From the NCBI RefSeq assembly GCF_019192965.1, contig NZ_JAHTKU010000021.1, positions 62,001-126,000 on the forward strand: a DNA stretch of 64,000 nt, in the 5' to 3' direction. How positions within the stretch are numbered: position 1 is the first letter of the stretch; every line of letters begins with the position of its first letter. The position numbers were made by a program, and so were the translations under genes. Shown piece by piece: positions 23,579-31,927 of the stretch. The notes beneath the pieces were generated by a model that did not search any database, was not told the origin of the DNA, and saw only the letters and a program-made list of their open reading frames with translations. Origin of the DNA: Nocardioides daeguensis. Lineage in GTDB: Bacteria > Actinomycetota > Actinomycetes > Propionibacteriales > Nocardioidaceae.

Positions 23579-25074
23579 AGGGCGTCCAGCACTTCCCGGG
23601 CCGCGCGCTCGCCGGAGCGGACGGCGCCGTCCATGTAGCCGGTCCAGTACGTCGAGGTCTCGGTGCCGGCCCAGTGCACCCGGCCGTGCGGCGTCCGGAT
23701 GTGCCGGCCGTGGGTCGCCATCACGCCCGGCGGGTAGATCGCGGTCGGCCCGCCACCCGTCCACTGCTCGCGGGTCCAGTCGTGCTCGGTGTAGTCGATC
23801 GGGTGCAGCGCCTGCTCGCCGAACATCTTCGCGAAGCCCTCGAGGACCGCGGTACGACGCTCCTCGAACGAGCGGGTGCCGTACTGCTGCCACGCGGACC
23901 CGCCGACGAAGGCGAGCAGCACGCCGTGGCCGGTGTCGGTGACGTGGTTGTCGAAGGCGACCCGGACCGCGCCGGTCTCGGCGATGCCGAAGCCGGTGAG
24001 CCCCTTCTCGCGCCAGAACGGCGTGTCGTAGACGGCGTCGCACTTCATCAGCCGGCCCATCTGGACCTGCTCGAGCAGCGCGGTGCGGCCGGCGGGCAGG
24101 GCGGGCGAGAAGCCGATGCCGAGGACCTGCTTGGGCGGCGCGGCCACGATCACCCGGCGCGCCTTCACCTTGCCGCGGCGGGTGTGGACCCGGACCCGGC
24201 CGTGCGGGAGCTGGACGATCCTCGTGACCGCGGCGTTGAGCGCGATCCGCTTGCGCAGGCGGCGGGCGAGCTCGAGCGGGACCCGCTGGGAGCCGCCGAC
24301 GAACCGGCTCTCCTGGGCGCCGCCGACGGTGTCGGAGTTGCGCTCGAAGGTGCCGGGGTGGGTCTCGTCGCCCGAGCAGGCGATGTAGTGGAGCACGAAG
24401 AGCAGCGAGATCTGGTCGGGGTCGGCGCCGAAGCCGGGCTGGGTCCAGGACTGGATGAGCTTCTCGACGCCCCGGCTGTTGACGGTGTTGCGGCGCAGCC
24501 AGTCGCCGAGGGAGACGGCGTCCCACTCGGCGGCGCGCGGGTGCGACCAGGGCGCGTCGACGGGGACCTCCTTCGCGAACGCGTTGAGGCGCTTGAGCGC
24601 GAGGGCGGCGTCGAGCAGGATCGTCGGGTCGGGCGGCACCGTGCCGGTGAACTCCATCCGGCCCAGCAGCGAGGACAGGTAGACGTTCTTGCCCGTGACG
24701 TACTCGTCGAAGGTCGCGATGCCGAGCCTGCTGGCGAGGTTCTTGATGTGGTCCTGCGTGGGTCCGACGAAGGCGCCGCCCGCCTCGATGGTGCCGCCGG
24801 TGGGGAGCTCGTGGTTGAGCACCCGGCCGCCGACCCGGTCGCGGGCCTCCACGACGAGGACGGAGTGCCCGGCCTGCTTGACCTGGCTCGCGGCGACGAG
24901 CCCGGCGATGCCAGCGCCGACCACGACGACGTCCACCTTGCGCGGCAGCCTGCCCTTGCGGACGCCGGCCTGGACGTCGGCCTCGAGGGCGTCGAGGGCG
25001 AGCACGCCGAACGCGGCGGCACCTCCGGCGAGCAGGCCGCGCCGGCCCAGGGTGTGTCGCGGGATGGTCTGCAC
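23575..25074 (-). CDS. Tat-exported FAD amine oxidase
   Basis: A 499-residue flavin amine oxidase. A twin-arginine-like leader (TLGRRGLLAGGAAAFGVLAL) predicts folded export. The FAD-binding Rossmann motif is VVVVGAGIAGLVAASQVK with EARDRVGGRV, and the C-terminal FAD motif is VHWAGTETSTYWTGYMDGAV. These fit monoamine or putrescine oxidases that deaminate primary amines. GTG 25074 has RBS GGAGG 4 nt upstream. It is followed by the coupled propeller gene and diverges from a TetR gene across a 17-bp operator, so amine or aldehyde sensing by that TetR protein is likely. Confidence 0.88.
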   Translation of the reverse strand: MQTIPRHTLGRRGLLAGGAAAFGVLALDALEADVQAGVRKGRLPRKVDVVVVGAGIAGLVAASQVKQAGHSVLVVEARDRVGGRVLNHELPTGGTIEAGGAFVGPTQDHIKNLASRLGIATFDEYVTGKNVYLSSLLGRMEFTGTVPPDPTILLDAALALKRLNAFAKEVPVDAPWSHPRAAEWDAVSLGDWLRRNTVNSRGVEKLIQSWTQPGFGADPDQISLLFVLHYIACSGDETHPGTFERNSDTVGGAQESRFVGGSQRVPLELARRLRKRIALNAAVTRIVQLPHGRVRVHTRRGKVKARRVIVAAPPKQVLGIGFSPALPAGRTALLEQVQMGRLMKCDAVYDTPFWREKGLTGFGIAETGAVRVAFDNHVTDTGHGVLLAFVGGSAWQQYGTRSFEERRTAVLEGFAKMFGEQALHPIDYTEHDWTREQWTGGGPTAIYPPGVMATHGRHIRTPHGRVHWAGTETSTYWTGYMDGAVRSGERAAREVLDAL

Positions 25075-25089
25075 GTCGCCTCCGAAGAT

Positions 25090-25106
25090 GAATCTGTGTC
25101 AGGTTC
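25090..25106. promoter_or_regulatory. TetR operator candidate and leaderless promoter
   Basis: GAATCTG-TGT-CAGGTTC is a 17-bp imperfect palindrome (6 of 7 pairs) in the 56-nt gap between the divergent amine oxidase and TetR genes. A larger pair CCTCCGAA/TTCGGAGG (25079-25117) surrounds it. TACACT (25119-25124) ends 6 nt before the TetR ATG. Confidence 0.6.
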
Positions 25107-25130
25107 GGTTTCGGAGGCTACACTTCGTGC

Positions 25131-25784
25131 ATGTCTTCCGCCACCGTTGGACCCGGCACGGGTCCGAGCCGTCGCCGGGTCCCTGCCCAGGCCCGGTCCC
25201 GGGAACGGGTCGAGCGGATCTTGGAAGCAGCCGCCCGGCTCGTCCTGGTCAACGGCGTCGACGGGCTCACGACACGCTCGATCGCGGAGGCCGCCGAGCT
25301 GCCGGTCGCCTCGCTCTACCAGTACTTCACCGACAAGGAGGCCGTGCTCCTCGCGCTCTGCGAGCGGGACATGGCCGAGATGGACGACCAGGTCGCCACC
25401 GACCTCGCCGCCGTCGAGGAGCTCACCATCGCCTCGATGGTCGACACCGTGATGCGCGCGTTCGTGAAGGTCTACCACCGGCGTCCGGCCTTCATGCAGA
25501 TCTGGATGCGCGGGCGCACCAACACGGCGATCTACGACTACGGCCGCCACCACAACCGCCGGACCGCCGAGAACCTGCTCGCCTTCGGCCTCGATGCCGG
25601 GCTCCTCGCCGCGGGCGAGTACGACGAGCAGGAGCTCGCCATGATCGCCGAGCTCGCCGTCGAGGTCGGCGACCGCGCGTTCCAGGTCGCCTTCGAGAAC
25701 GACCCGCGCGGCGACGTCTTCCTCATCGACCAGGCGATCGCGCTGGTCACGGGCTACCTGGCCAAGATCGCGGCCGGCCGGTGA
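25131..25784 (+). CDS. TetR/AcrR-family regulator
   Basis: A 217-residue repressor. The DNA-binding helix-turn-helix is LTTRSIAEAAELPVASLYQYFTDKEAVL, preceded by RERVERILEAAARLVLVNG. The C-terminal ligand domain is divergent and its inducer unknown. The gene starts a three-gene unit with the class II aldolase and the PfkB kinase (4-nt GTGA and ATGA overlaps). A palindrome at 25090-25106 between it and the amine oxidase is its likely operator, which would control both directions. Confidence 0.92.
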   Translation: MSSATVGPGTGPSRRRVPAQARSRERVERILEAAARLVLVNGVDGLTTRSIAEAAELPVASLYQYFTDKEAVLLALCERDMAEMDDQVATDLAAVEELTIASMVDTVMRAFVKVYHRRPAFMQIWMRGRTNTAIYDYGRHHNRRTAENLLAFGLDAGLLAAGEYDEQELAMIAELAVEVGDRAFQVAFENDPRGDVFLIDQAIALVTGYLAKIAAGR

Positions 25785-26428
25785 CGGACCTCCGGCACGC
25801 GGTCGCAGCCGCGTCCCGGCAGCTCGCCGACGCCGGCCTCCTCGTCGGCACCGCCGGCAACGTGAGCGCCCGCGCCGGCGACCGGGTCGCGATCACCGCC
25901 ACCGGCGTCCGGCTCGGCTCCTGCACGCCCGACGAGGTGAGCGTCGTTTCCCTCGACGGCACCGTCGTCGACGGGACGCTCGCGCCGACCAGCGAGCTCT
26001 CCCTGCACCTCGGCGTCTACGCCGACGGCCCGGCCGCGGCGGTCGTCCACACCCATGCCCCCTTCGCCACCGCCGTCGCCTGCGTGCTCGACGCGCTGCC
26101 GGTGCTCCACTACCAGCAGCTCGCACTGGGCGGCGAGATCCGCGTGGCGCCGTACGCCACCTTCGGGACGGGCGAGCTCGCGACCCACGTGCGCACCGCG
26201 CTCGAGGGGCGCAGCGCCGCGCTGCTCGCCAACCACGGCTCGGTCACCCTCGGCGGCTCGCTCGAGGCCGCCGTCGAGAACGCCCTGCTGCTCGAGTGGC
26301 TCTGCCAGCTGCACCACCGCGCCAGCGCCCTCGGCACGCCGCGCGTGCTCACCGAGGAGCAGCAGCTCGACGTCATCCGCGCCGCGATCGAGCGCGGCTA
26401 CGGCACCGTGAAAGGTCTCCCCGCATGA
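25781..26428 (+). CDS. Class II aldolase/adducin family protein
   Basis: A 215-residue zinc aldolase or dehydratase related to L-fuculose-phosphate aldolase. The phosphate-binding GTAGNVSARAGDRVAIT, catalytic acid in TSELSLHLGVY, zinc histidines in VHTHAPFATAVAC and the distal His in LLANHGSVTLGG are present. It should cleave or dehydrate a sugar-phosphate. The following kinase could produce that phosphate, so the two genes likely form a short sugar or nucleoside salvage route. GTG 25781 overlaps the TetR stop. Confidence 0.9.
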   Translation: MTDLRHAVAAASRQLADAGLLVGTAGNVSARAGDRVAITATGVRLGSCTPDEVSVVSLDGTVVDGTLAPTSELSLHLGVYADGPAAAVVHTHAPFATAVACVLDALPVLHYQQLALGGEIRVAPYATFGTGELATHVRTALEGRSAALLANHGSVTLGGSLEAAVENALLLEWLCQLHHRASALGTPRVLTEEQQLDVIRAAIERGYGTVKGLPA

Positions 26429-27354
26429 GCATGGTGGTCGCCGCCGTCGGCGTGCACGTCCTCGACACCCACGTCCTCGGCATCGAGTCCATCCCCGCGG
26501 GCTCCGAGGGCCAGCTGGTGGAGACGATCCGGATGTCGCCGGCCGGCACGGCGGGCGGCACCGCCGTCGTGCTCAGCCGGCTCGGCGCCACGGTGCGGTC
26601 GTACGGCGCCGTCGGCACCGACCCCGTCGGCGACACCCTGCTCGGGCTGCTGGGCCGCGAGGGCGTCGACGTGGCGGGCCTGGTGCGCAAGGACACCGCA
26701 CAGACCTCGGCCTCGGTGCTGCCCGTGCGGCCCGACGGCGATCGGCCGGCCTGGCACTGCATCGGCGCCAACGGCGCCTTCACCCTCGACGACCTCCCGG
26801 CCGACGTGCTCGACGGGGTGACCCACCTCCACCTCGGCGGCCCCGAGTTCCTCGGCGGCGACGCCGCCGCCGAGCTGCTCGCCCGCGCCCGCGCCGCGGG
26901 GATCACCACCTCGGTCGACATCCTCGCCCCCGGCGACCCCGACCTGCTGGCCTGGATCGCCGCCGCGCTCCCCCACACCGACCACCTGCTGCCCAACGAC
27001 GAGCAGGTCCTCGGCTTCACCGGTGCCGCCTCGCTGGCCGAGGGCGCGCAGGCGCTGGTCGCCGCCGGCGCAGGCTGCGTCGCGGTGACCCAGGGCGCCC
27101 GGGGCGCCCTCGTCGCGACCGCCGACGGCGTGATCGAGGTGCCGGCGTACGCCGTCGAGGTCGTCGACACGACCGGCTGCGGCGACGCGTTCTCCGCGGG
27201 CTACCTGCGCGGGCTGTCGCTCGGCCGGAGCCCAGTCGGGGCCGCCGCACTCGGCTGCGCCACCGCCGCGCAGGTCGCGCAGGGCCTCGGCACCGACGCG
27301 GGGAGCTACGACCTGGCGTCGGTCGAGGCGTTCGTGGAGACCGCAGGCGGCTGA
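26425..27354 (+). CDS. PfkB-family carbohydrate kinase
   Basis: A 309-residue ribokinase-type kinase. The N-terminal di-glycine substrate motif is GTAGGTAVVLSRLGA, and the C-terminal ATP and catalytic motif is VVDTTGCGDAFSAGYLRGL with Asp as base. It phosphorylates a sugar or nucleoside, most plausibly the substrate of the coupled aldolase. ATG 26425 overlaps the aldolase stop (ATGA). Its 3' end overlaps the convergent MFS gene by 49 nt, which leaves no room for a terminator between them. Confidence 0.9.
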   Translation: MSMVVAAVGVHVLDTHVLGIESIPAGSEGQLVETIRMSPAGTAGGTAVVLSRLGATVRSYGAVGTDPVGDTLLGLLGREGVDVAGLVRKDTAQTSASVLPVRPDGDRPAWHCIGANGAFTLDDLPADVLDGVTHLHLGGPEFLGGDAAAELLARARAAGITTSVDILAPGDPDLLAWIAAALPHTDHLLPNDEQVLGFTGAASLAEGAQALVAAGAGCVAVTQGARGALVATADGVIEVPAYAVEVVDTTGCGDAFSAGYLRGLSLGRSPVGAAALGCATAAQVAQGLGTDAGSYDLASVEAFVETAGG

Positions 27355-28568
27355 GGCCGGTCGTCGATCGTGCGCCAGTCCGGCGAGAGGACCGGGGCCA
27401 TCGTGGTGAGGAGGTAGGCCGCGCCGAGGACCAGCAGACCCCCGGACAGGCCGATGCCGGTCACCGCGAGGCCCGCGAGCAGGCCACCGAGCGGCATCAG
27501 CGACCAGGACGCGGCGAGCGACAGCGCGCTGACCCGGCCCATCGCCTCCTCGGGGATCCGTTCGAACTGGACGGCGCCGAGGACCGGGTTGATGAACCCC
27601 GCGCCGAGACCGGCGACCACGTGCACGAGCGCGACCAGCCACAGGGGCGTGCCGAGCGCGAGGACGATCCAGCGCGGGGCACCGGCCAGCAGGTAGCCGA
27701 CCACGTAGGTGCGGAACCGCGGCAGCCGCTCGGCCCGCCAGGTCGCCAGCGCCGAGCCCACGAGCGCCGCCCCGCCCATGCACGCACCCAGCAGGCCGAT
27801 CGCGGCCGGCCCGCCACCGGCGTGCTCGGCCCAGACCGGCAGCAGCACCGCGGAGTAGCCCTGGTCGAGCAGGTTGGTCACCGCCACCATGACCATCATC
27901 CCCAGCAGCACGGGATCGCGGCGCAGCACCGCCCAGCCACCGCGCAGCTCGGAGAGGTACGACGACCCCGACTGCGGCTCCGCTCGGACGCGGTCGACCC
28001 GGCGGGTCGCGACCGCGAGGACCGCGGCGCACAGGAGGAAGGACCCCGCGTCCACGGTCAGCGCCGTGGCGGGCCCGAGGACCGCCACCAGGCCACCACC
28101 GACCGCCGCACCGACGAGTGCGGAGAGCCGGTCCGTGGTGCCGACCAGGCCGGTGACCCGCTCGGTGGACATCCCGACGTGCCGCACCAGCGAGGGCACC
28201 AGCGCGTGGCGGGCCGCCTCCGAGGGCCCCCGCAGCACACCGGTCACGGCCACCAGCGCGAGGAGCACGGGGAAGTGCAACCAGCCGGCGGCGTACGCGA
28301 TCGGGACGGCGGCGACGGCGACTCCGGAGGCGACGTCGAACCCGATCGCCACCCGGCGCGCGCCGGTGCGGTCGATCCACGGCCCGCAGAGGGCCTGCGC
28401 GAGGACCAGCGGCAGCAGGCCGGCGAAGGCGACCAGACCGGTGCGGGTCGCGGACCCGGTCGTGGTCAGGACCAGCCAGGGGACCGCGATCTGCGAGAGC
28501 CGGGTGCCGGCGAGCGAGATCGCGTCGGCGGCGAGGAATCCGGCGAGGGCGCCCGAGCCCGCCCGCAC
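27306..28568 (-). CDS. MFS transporter
   Basis: A 420-residue major facilitator with about 12 hydrophobic helices. The loop 2-3 motif is GPWIDRTGARRVAIGF, and RIPEEAMGRVSALSLA matches loop 10-11 in macrolide/drug exporters of the DHA3 type. It should export a hydrophobic compound. GTG 28568 begins 1 nt after the ArsR stop, so the two are cotranscribed and ArsR probably represses the exporter. The C-terminus overlaps the kinase gene by 49 nt. Confidence 0.88.
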   Translation of the reverse strand: MRAGSGALAGFLAADAISLAGTRLSQIAVPWLVLTTTGSATRTGLVAFAGLLPLVLAQALCGPWIDRTGARRVAIGFDVASGVAVAAVPIAYAAGWLHFPVLLALVAVTGVLRGPSEAARHALVPSLVRHVGMSTERVTGLVGTTDRLSALVGAAVGGGLVAVLGPATALTVDAGSFLLCAAVLAVATRRVDRVRAEPQSGSSYLSELRGGWAVLRRDPVLLGMMVMVAVTNLLDQGYSAVLLPVWAEHAGGGPAAIGLLGACMGGAALVGSALATWRAERLPRFRTYVVGYLLAGAPRWIVLALGTPLWLVALVHVVAGLGAGFINPVLGAVQFERIPEEAMGRVSALSLAASWSLMPLGGLLAGLAVTGIGLSGGLLVLGAAYLLTTMAPVLSPDWRTIDDRPQPPAVSTNASTDARS

Positions 28569-28569
28569 G

Positions 28570-29154
28570 TCACTCAGCTCGCTCGGGTGCGACGTGGCCG
28601 GGGACCGGGAACGCCTGGAGCTGGAAGGCGAACGGCACCGCGTCCTCGCCCGGTTCGTCGGCGCAGGAGGCGATCAGCTCCTTGATCCGCGCGGTGAGGT
28701 CGGCGGCCCTGGACGCCGGGATGGTGTGCACCCAGTCGCTCACCGTCGACGCCGCCCGCCACTGCGGCGGCAGCAGCGGCCGCTCCTCCATCGCGGCCTG
28801 CAGGTTCTGGGCGTACATCACCGTCGCCGCCTGCAGGAAGGCGTCGGCGACGTCCCGCTCCTCCGGGGTGCGCGCCTGGGCCGCACGGCTGTGCGTCTCC
28901 TGGTGCGCGGCCCGCCACCAGCGGTCCCGGGCGTTGCCACGGCCTTCGTCCTCGACCACGAACCCGTGTTCGGCGAGCTGGCGCAGGTGGTACGACGTCG
29001 CGCCACTGTTGAGCCCGAACCGGTGCGCCAGCGTGGTGGCCGTGGCCGGCCCTTCGATCCGCAGGTGGCTGAGGATCCGCAGCCGGGTCGGGTGGGAGAG
29101 GGCCCGCAGGCCCGTGAGGTCGGGGGTCACCACGCTCGGTCGCTGCTCGGACAT
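28570..29154 (-). CDS. ArsR-type winged-helix regulator
   Basis: A 194-residue regulator with an N-terminal ArsR-like domain: LSHPTRLRILSHLRIEGPAT, LAHRFGLNSGATSYHLRQLA and the wing VVEDEGRGNARDRWWRAAH. There is no metal-binding Cys motif in the helix, so the ligand is probably organic. The C-terminal half is helical. A TAGGGT box (29161-29166) ends 6 nt before ATG 29154, predicting a leaderless message, and an AT-rich inverted repeat (29172-29201) beside it is the likely operator. It leads an operon with the MFS exporter. Confidence 0.9.
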   Translation of the reverse strand: MSEQRPSVVTPDLTGLRALSHPTRLRILSHLRIEGPATATTLAHRFGLNSGATSYHLRQLAEHGFVVEDEGRGNARDRWWRAAHQETHSRAAQARTPEERDVADAFLQAATVMYAQNLQAAMEERPLLPPQWRAASTVSDWVHTIPASRAADLTARIKELIASCADEPGEDAVPFAFQLQAFPVPGHVAPERAE

Positions 29155-29171
29155 GGCTCGACCCTACGACC

Positions 29172-29201
29172 GCAAAGAACCATTTGCAAACAACTCTTTG
29201 C
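29172..29201. promoter_or_regulatory. AT-rich operator between arsR-like and GNAT genes
   Basis: GCAAAGA (29172-29178) pairs with TCTTTGC (29195-29201), and TTTGCAAA/TTTGCAA direct copies lie within. This island is unusually AT-rich for the window. It abuts the ArsR -10 box on one side and ends 25 nt before the GNAT ATG, so it can control both directions. Confidence 0.65.
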
Positions 29202-29226
29202 AATATGGACGCGCGAGGATGACCCC

Positions 29227-29829
29227 ATGCACCCCGCGATCCGTGCCCAGCGTCCCGACGAGGGAGCCGCGACCCTGCGGCTGATCGCCGCCGCCTTCGG
29301 TGCCGAGGGCGCCGCCGTCGTGGCGGTGTGGAGCGACGTCGTGGCCCGGGGCCTGGACCGGGCCCAGCTGGTCGCGGTGGACGCGGCCGGGGAGCCGGTC
29401 GGCCACGTCGGGCTCAGCCACGGCTGGCTCGACACCCGGCAAGCACTGGTCGACGTGCTCGTCCTGAGCCCGCTCAGCGTCGCGCCTGCGCACCAGGGGG
29501 CGGGCATCGGTGCGGCCCTGCTCGAGGCCGCCGTCGCGGAGGCCGACCGTCTCGGCGCGCCGGTCGTGGTGCTCGAGGGCGACCCGGGCTACTACGGGCG
29601 GCACGGCTGGTCCCCGGCCGCCGACCTCGGCATCGAGGCACCCAGCCGGCGGGTGCCGGGTCCGGCGTTCCAGGCGGTGCCGCTGGCGTCGTACGAGAGC
29701 TGGATAAGGGGCCGGGTCGTCTACCGCGACGTGTGGTGGGAGCACGACTCCACCGGGCTGCGCGACCCGCTGCTCGCCGAGGTCGAGGCCGGCCTCGCCC
29801 CGCCCGCCGGCCCGCCTCAGGCGTCGTAG
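29227..29829 (+). CDS. GNAT N-acetyltransferase
   Basis: A 200-residue acetyltransferase. Acetyl-CoA pyrophosphate binding is at LSVAPAHQGAGIGAALLEAA (motif A), with VVLEGDPGYYGRHGWSPA as motif B typical of YhbS-like N-acetyltransferases. The acceptor is unknown. ATG 29227 has a GAGGA RBS. It diverges from the ArsR-MFS operon across a shared operator, so it may belong to the same detoxification response. Its last 13 nt overlap the convergent desaturase-reductase gene. Confidence 0.88.
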   Translation: MHPAIRAQRPDEGAATLRLIAAAFGAEGAAVVAVWSDVVARGLDRAQLVAVDAAGEPVGHVGLSHGWLDTRQALVDVLVLSPLSVAPAHQGAGIGAALLEAAVAEADRLGAPVVVLEGDPGYYGRHGWSPAADLGIEAPSRRVPGPAFQAVPLASYESWIRGRVVYRDVWWEHDSTGLRDPLLAEVEAGLAPPAGPPQAS

Positions 29830-31808
29830 TCGATCCGCAGCTCCTCGGTCACCGGGTGCGCCTGACAGGTCAGCACGAAGCCGTCGGCGACCTCCGCCTC
29901 GTCGAGCACATGGTTCTGGTCCATCACGGCCCGGCCGAGGACGACCTTGGCGCGGCAGGTGCCGCACGCCCCACCGGCGCACGAGTACGGCGGGTCGATC
30001 CCGCGCTGCAGGGCCGCATCGAGCACCGAGTCGCCCGTCGAGGCGAGCGGGAAGGTCGTCTCGGCGCCGTCCAGGGCGACCGTGACCTGGCTGGTGACCT
30101 CGGCGAGCTCGGCGGCCGCCGCGGCGGTGGCGTGGAAGACCTCGGTCAGCACCCGCCCCGTGCCGGGTACCCGGCCGAGGGCGTCGCGGACCTCATCGAC
30201 CATCTCCTGCGGGCCGCACAGGAACCAGGCGGCGACCTCCGCCGCGTCCGGCACCAGCTCGGCGACCAGGGCGGGCGTGATCCGGCCGGTGACGACGCCG
30301 GGAGCCGTCTCGCGGGAGCGCACGTGGTGCACGACCAGGCGCTCGCCGTACCGCTCCTGCCAGGCGGCGAGCTCGCCGGCGAACATCGTGGACGCGGCGG
30401 TCCGGTTGCCGTAGAGGAGAGTGAACCGGCTGCCCGGCTCGGCGTCGAGGGTGGTCGCGACGGTCGACATCAGGGGCGTGACGCCCGAGCCGGCGACGAC
30501 CCCCACGTGGTGCCGCGCGGCGGCCGGGTCGAGGCTCACGTGGAACGCACCGGCCGGCGTCATCACGTCGAGCAGGTCACCGGCGACCAGTCGCTCGTTG
30601 GCGTACGACGAGAACCGCCCACCGGGCACGCGCTTGACCGCGACCCGCAGCGTGCCGGGCCCGTCCGAGGCCACCGGCGCGACGAGGGAGTAGCTGCGCC
30701 GCACCTCCTCGCCGTCGATCACCGCGCGCAGGGTGAGGTGCTGGCCCTGCACGTAGCGGTACGACGCCGCGAGGTCGGCGGGCACGTCGAAGGTGATCGC
30801 GACGGCGTCGCTGCTCACCGGCTCGACCGCGCGCACGCGCAGCGGGTGGAAGGTAGGTCGGCGGGTGATCTCGTCGGTGAGCCGGCGCCAGGTGCGGTAC
30901 TCGCTGGGCGTCAACGAGCGACCGAACCACGTGGAGATCGCGGCGTTGCGGTCGAGGTAGGCCTGCTCGTTGCGCTTCCAGGCCCGGACGTAGCGGTAGA
31001 ACGGGATGCTCGGGTGCAGGTGGTGCACCAGGTGGTAGTTCTGGTAGACGAACAGCGGCGTCAGCAGACCCTCGCCACCGACTCGCACGCGGGTCGCGCG
31101 GTACTTGTCCTCACGCTGCGTCGCGGTCAGCCCGTGGTGGGGCAGGTAGTCGAACCACCAGGCCAGCACCAGCATGCCGAGGCGCTGCGGCACCAGGAAG
31201 CACCAGAGCAGCTCGCTGCCGTAGCCGGCGGCCGCGATCGCGGCGAAGCCGCCGATCACGGCGGTGAAGACGGTGAAGGTCACCGCGACCTCGCGTCGGG
31301 GCCGGTCCGGCAGGCGGCGCAGGTAGAACGCGACGTACCAGAGGTCGATGGTGGCCCAGCGCAGCGGCAGCTGCCAGGCCGGGCCCTCCTCGCACCAGGC
31401 GTCCGGGTCGATCGACTTGGACTCGTTGGTGTTGCGGTGGTGCTCGATGTGGATGAACTTCACCAACGCGTACGGCGCCCACGGGACCACGAGCAGCACC
31501 GCGAGGTGGCCGAAGGCGTTGTTGACCCGCGTGTTCGTGCTGATCGCGTGGTGCGTGGACTCGTGCAGCACGCTGAACATCAAGAAGGTGACCGCGGCGC
31601 CCAGGGGGACCGTCAGCCACCGCGAGAGGTCCCACGCCAGCACGCCCGCCATCTCGACGCCGAACAGCGCCAGCGTGCCGACGTACAGGGCGGCGGTCGG
31701 CCAGGCCAGCGCCGGAACCCGCTCGCCGGGGTCCGGCAGTCCCGAGACGGACTGGGGGAGCTGAGCACGCGGCGCCGCGGCGGCGGTCGTGATCGGTTGG
31801 CTCTGCAT
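29817..31808 (-). CDS. Membrane fatty acid desaturase/hydroxylase fused to ferredoxin reductase
   Basis: A 663-residue fusion. Residues 1 to about 320 form a membrane di-iron desaturase with the histidine boxes HESTHH, HIEHHRNTNE and HLVHHLHP among hydrophobic helices. Residues about 325-565 form an FNR-like FAD/NAD module (RRSYSLVAP, GSGVTPLMS, WFLCGPQEMVD), and about 575-663 a plant-type 2Fe-2S domain (CAGGACGTC, later Cys in VLTCQAHP). It thus carries its own electron chain from NAD(P)H to the di-iron site. ATG 31808 is preferred; a TACGGT box lies 7 nt upstream. It diverges from an aldehyde dehydrogenase, suggesting lipid or hydrocarbon oxidation; the substrate is unknown. Confidence 0.88.
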   Translation of the reverse strand: MQSQPITTAAAAPRAQLPQSVSGLPDPGERVPALAWPTAALYVGTLALFGVEMAGVLAWDLSRWLTVPLGAAVTFLMFSVLHESTHHAISTNTRVNNAFGHLAVLLVVPWAPYALVKFIHIEHHRNTNESKSIDPDAWCEEGPAWQLPLRWATIDLWYVAFYLRRLPDRPRREVAVTFTVFTAVIGGFAAIAAAGYGSELLWCFLVPQRLGMLVLAWWFDYLPHHGLTATQREDKYRATRVRVGGEGLLTPLFVYQNYHLVHHLHPSIPFYRYVRAWKRNEQAYLDRNAAISTWFGRSLTPSEYRTWRRLTDEITRRPTFHPLRVRAVEPVSSDAVAITFDVPADLAASYRYVQGQHLTLRAVIDGEEVRRSYSLVAPVASDGPGTLRVAVKRVPGGRFSSYANERLVAGDLLDVMTPAGAFHVSLDPAAARHHVGVVAGSGVTPLMSTVATTLDAEPGSRFTLLYGNRTAASTMFAGELAAWQERYGERLVVHHVRSRETAPGVVTGRITPALVAELVPDAAEVAAWFLCGPQEMVDEVRDALGRVPGTGRVLTEVFHATAAAAAELAEVTSQVTVALDGAETTFPLASTGDSVLDAALQRGIDPPYSCAGGACGTCRAKVVLGRAVMDQNHVLDEAEVADGFVLTCQAHPVTEELRIDYDA

Positions 31809-31927
31809 GGGGGTGACCGTAGGAGCCCGGGCCCCGTCAGGGCCTTGGCCGCCCGTCACAAAATCGCCCCCGGCAATTGTCCGGGGGCCCGTACCTGCGG
31901 GGATGCGCGGTCCCGAGACTTGCCGCC
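31809..31927. promoter_or_regulatory. Divergent promoter region, desaturase/aldehyde dehydrogenase
   Basis: A -10 box TACGGT (31816-31821, minus) serves the desaturase. A CACAA (31857-31861) and a TTGT (31877-31880) stand as inverted half-sites in otherwise GC-rich DNA, resembling the half-sites before alkB and the choD-like gene. Possible binding region of the PucR-type regulator at 33399. Confidence 0.4.

Noticed and set aside
20393..23638. Plus-strand open frame of over 1000 codons crossing MarR, membrane protein, MFS and propeller genes
   Set aside because: It crosses several well-supported genes on both strands and its composition is that of a shifted frame.
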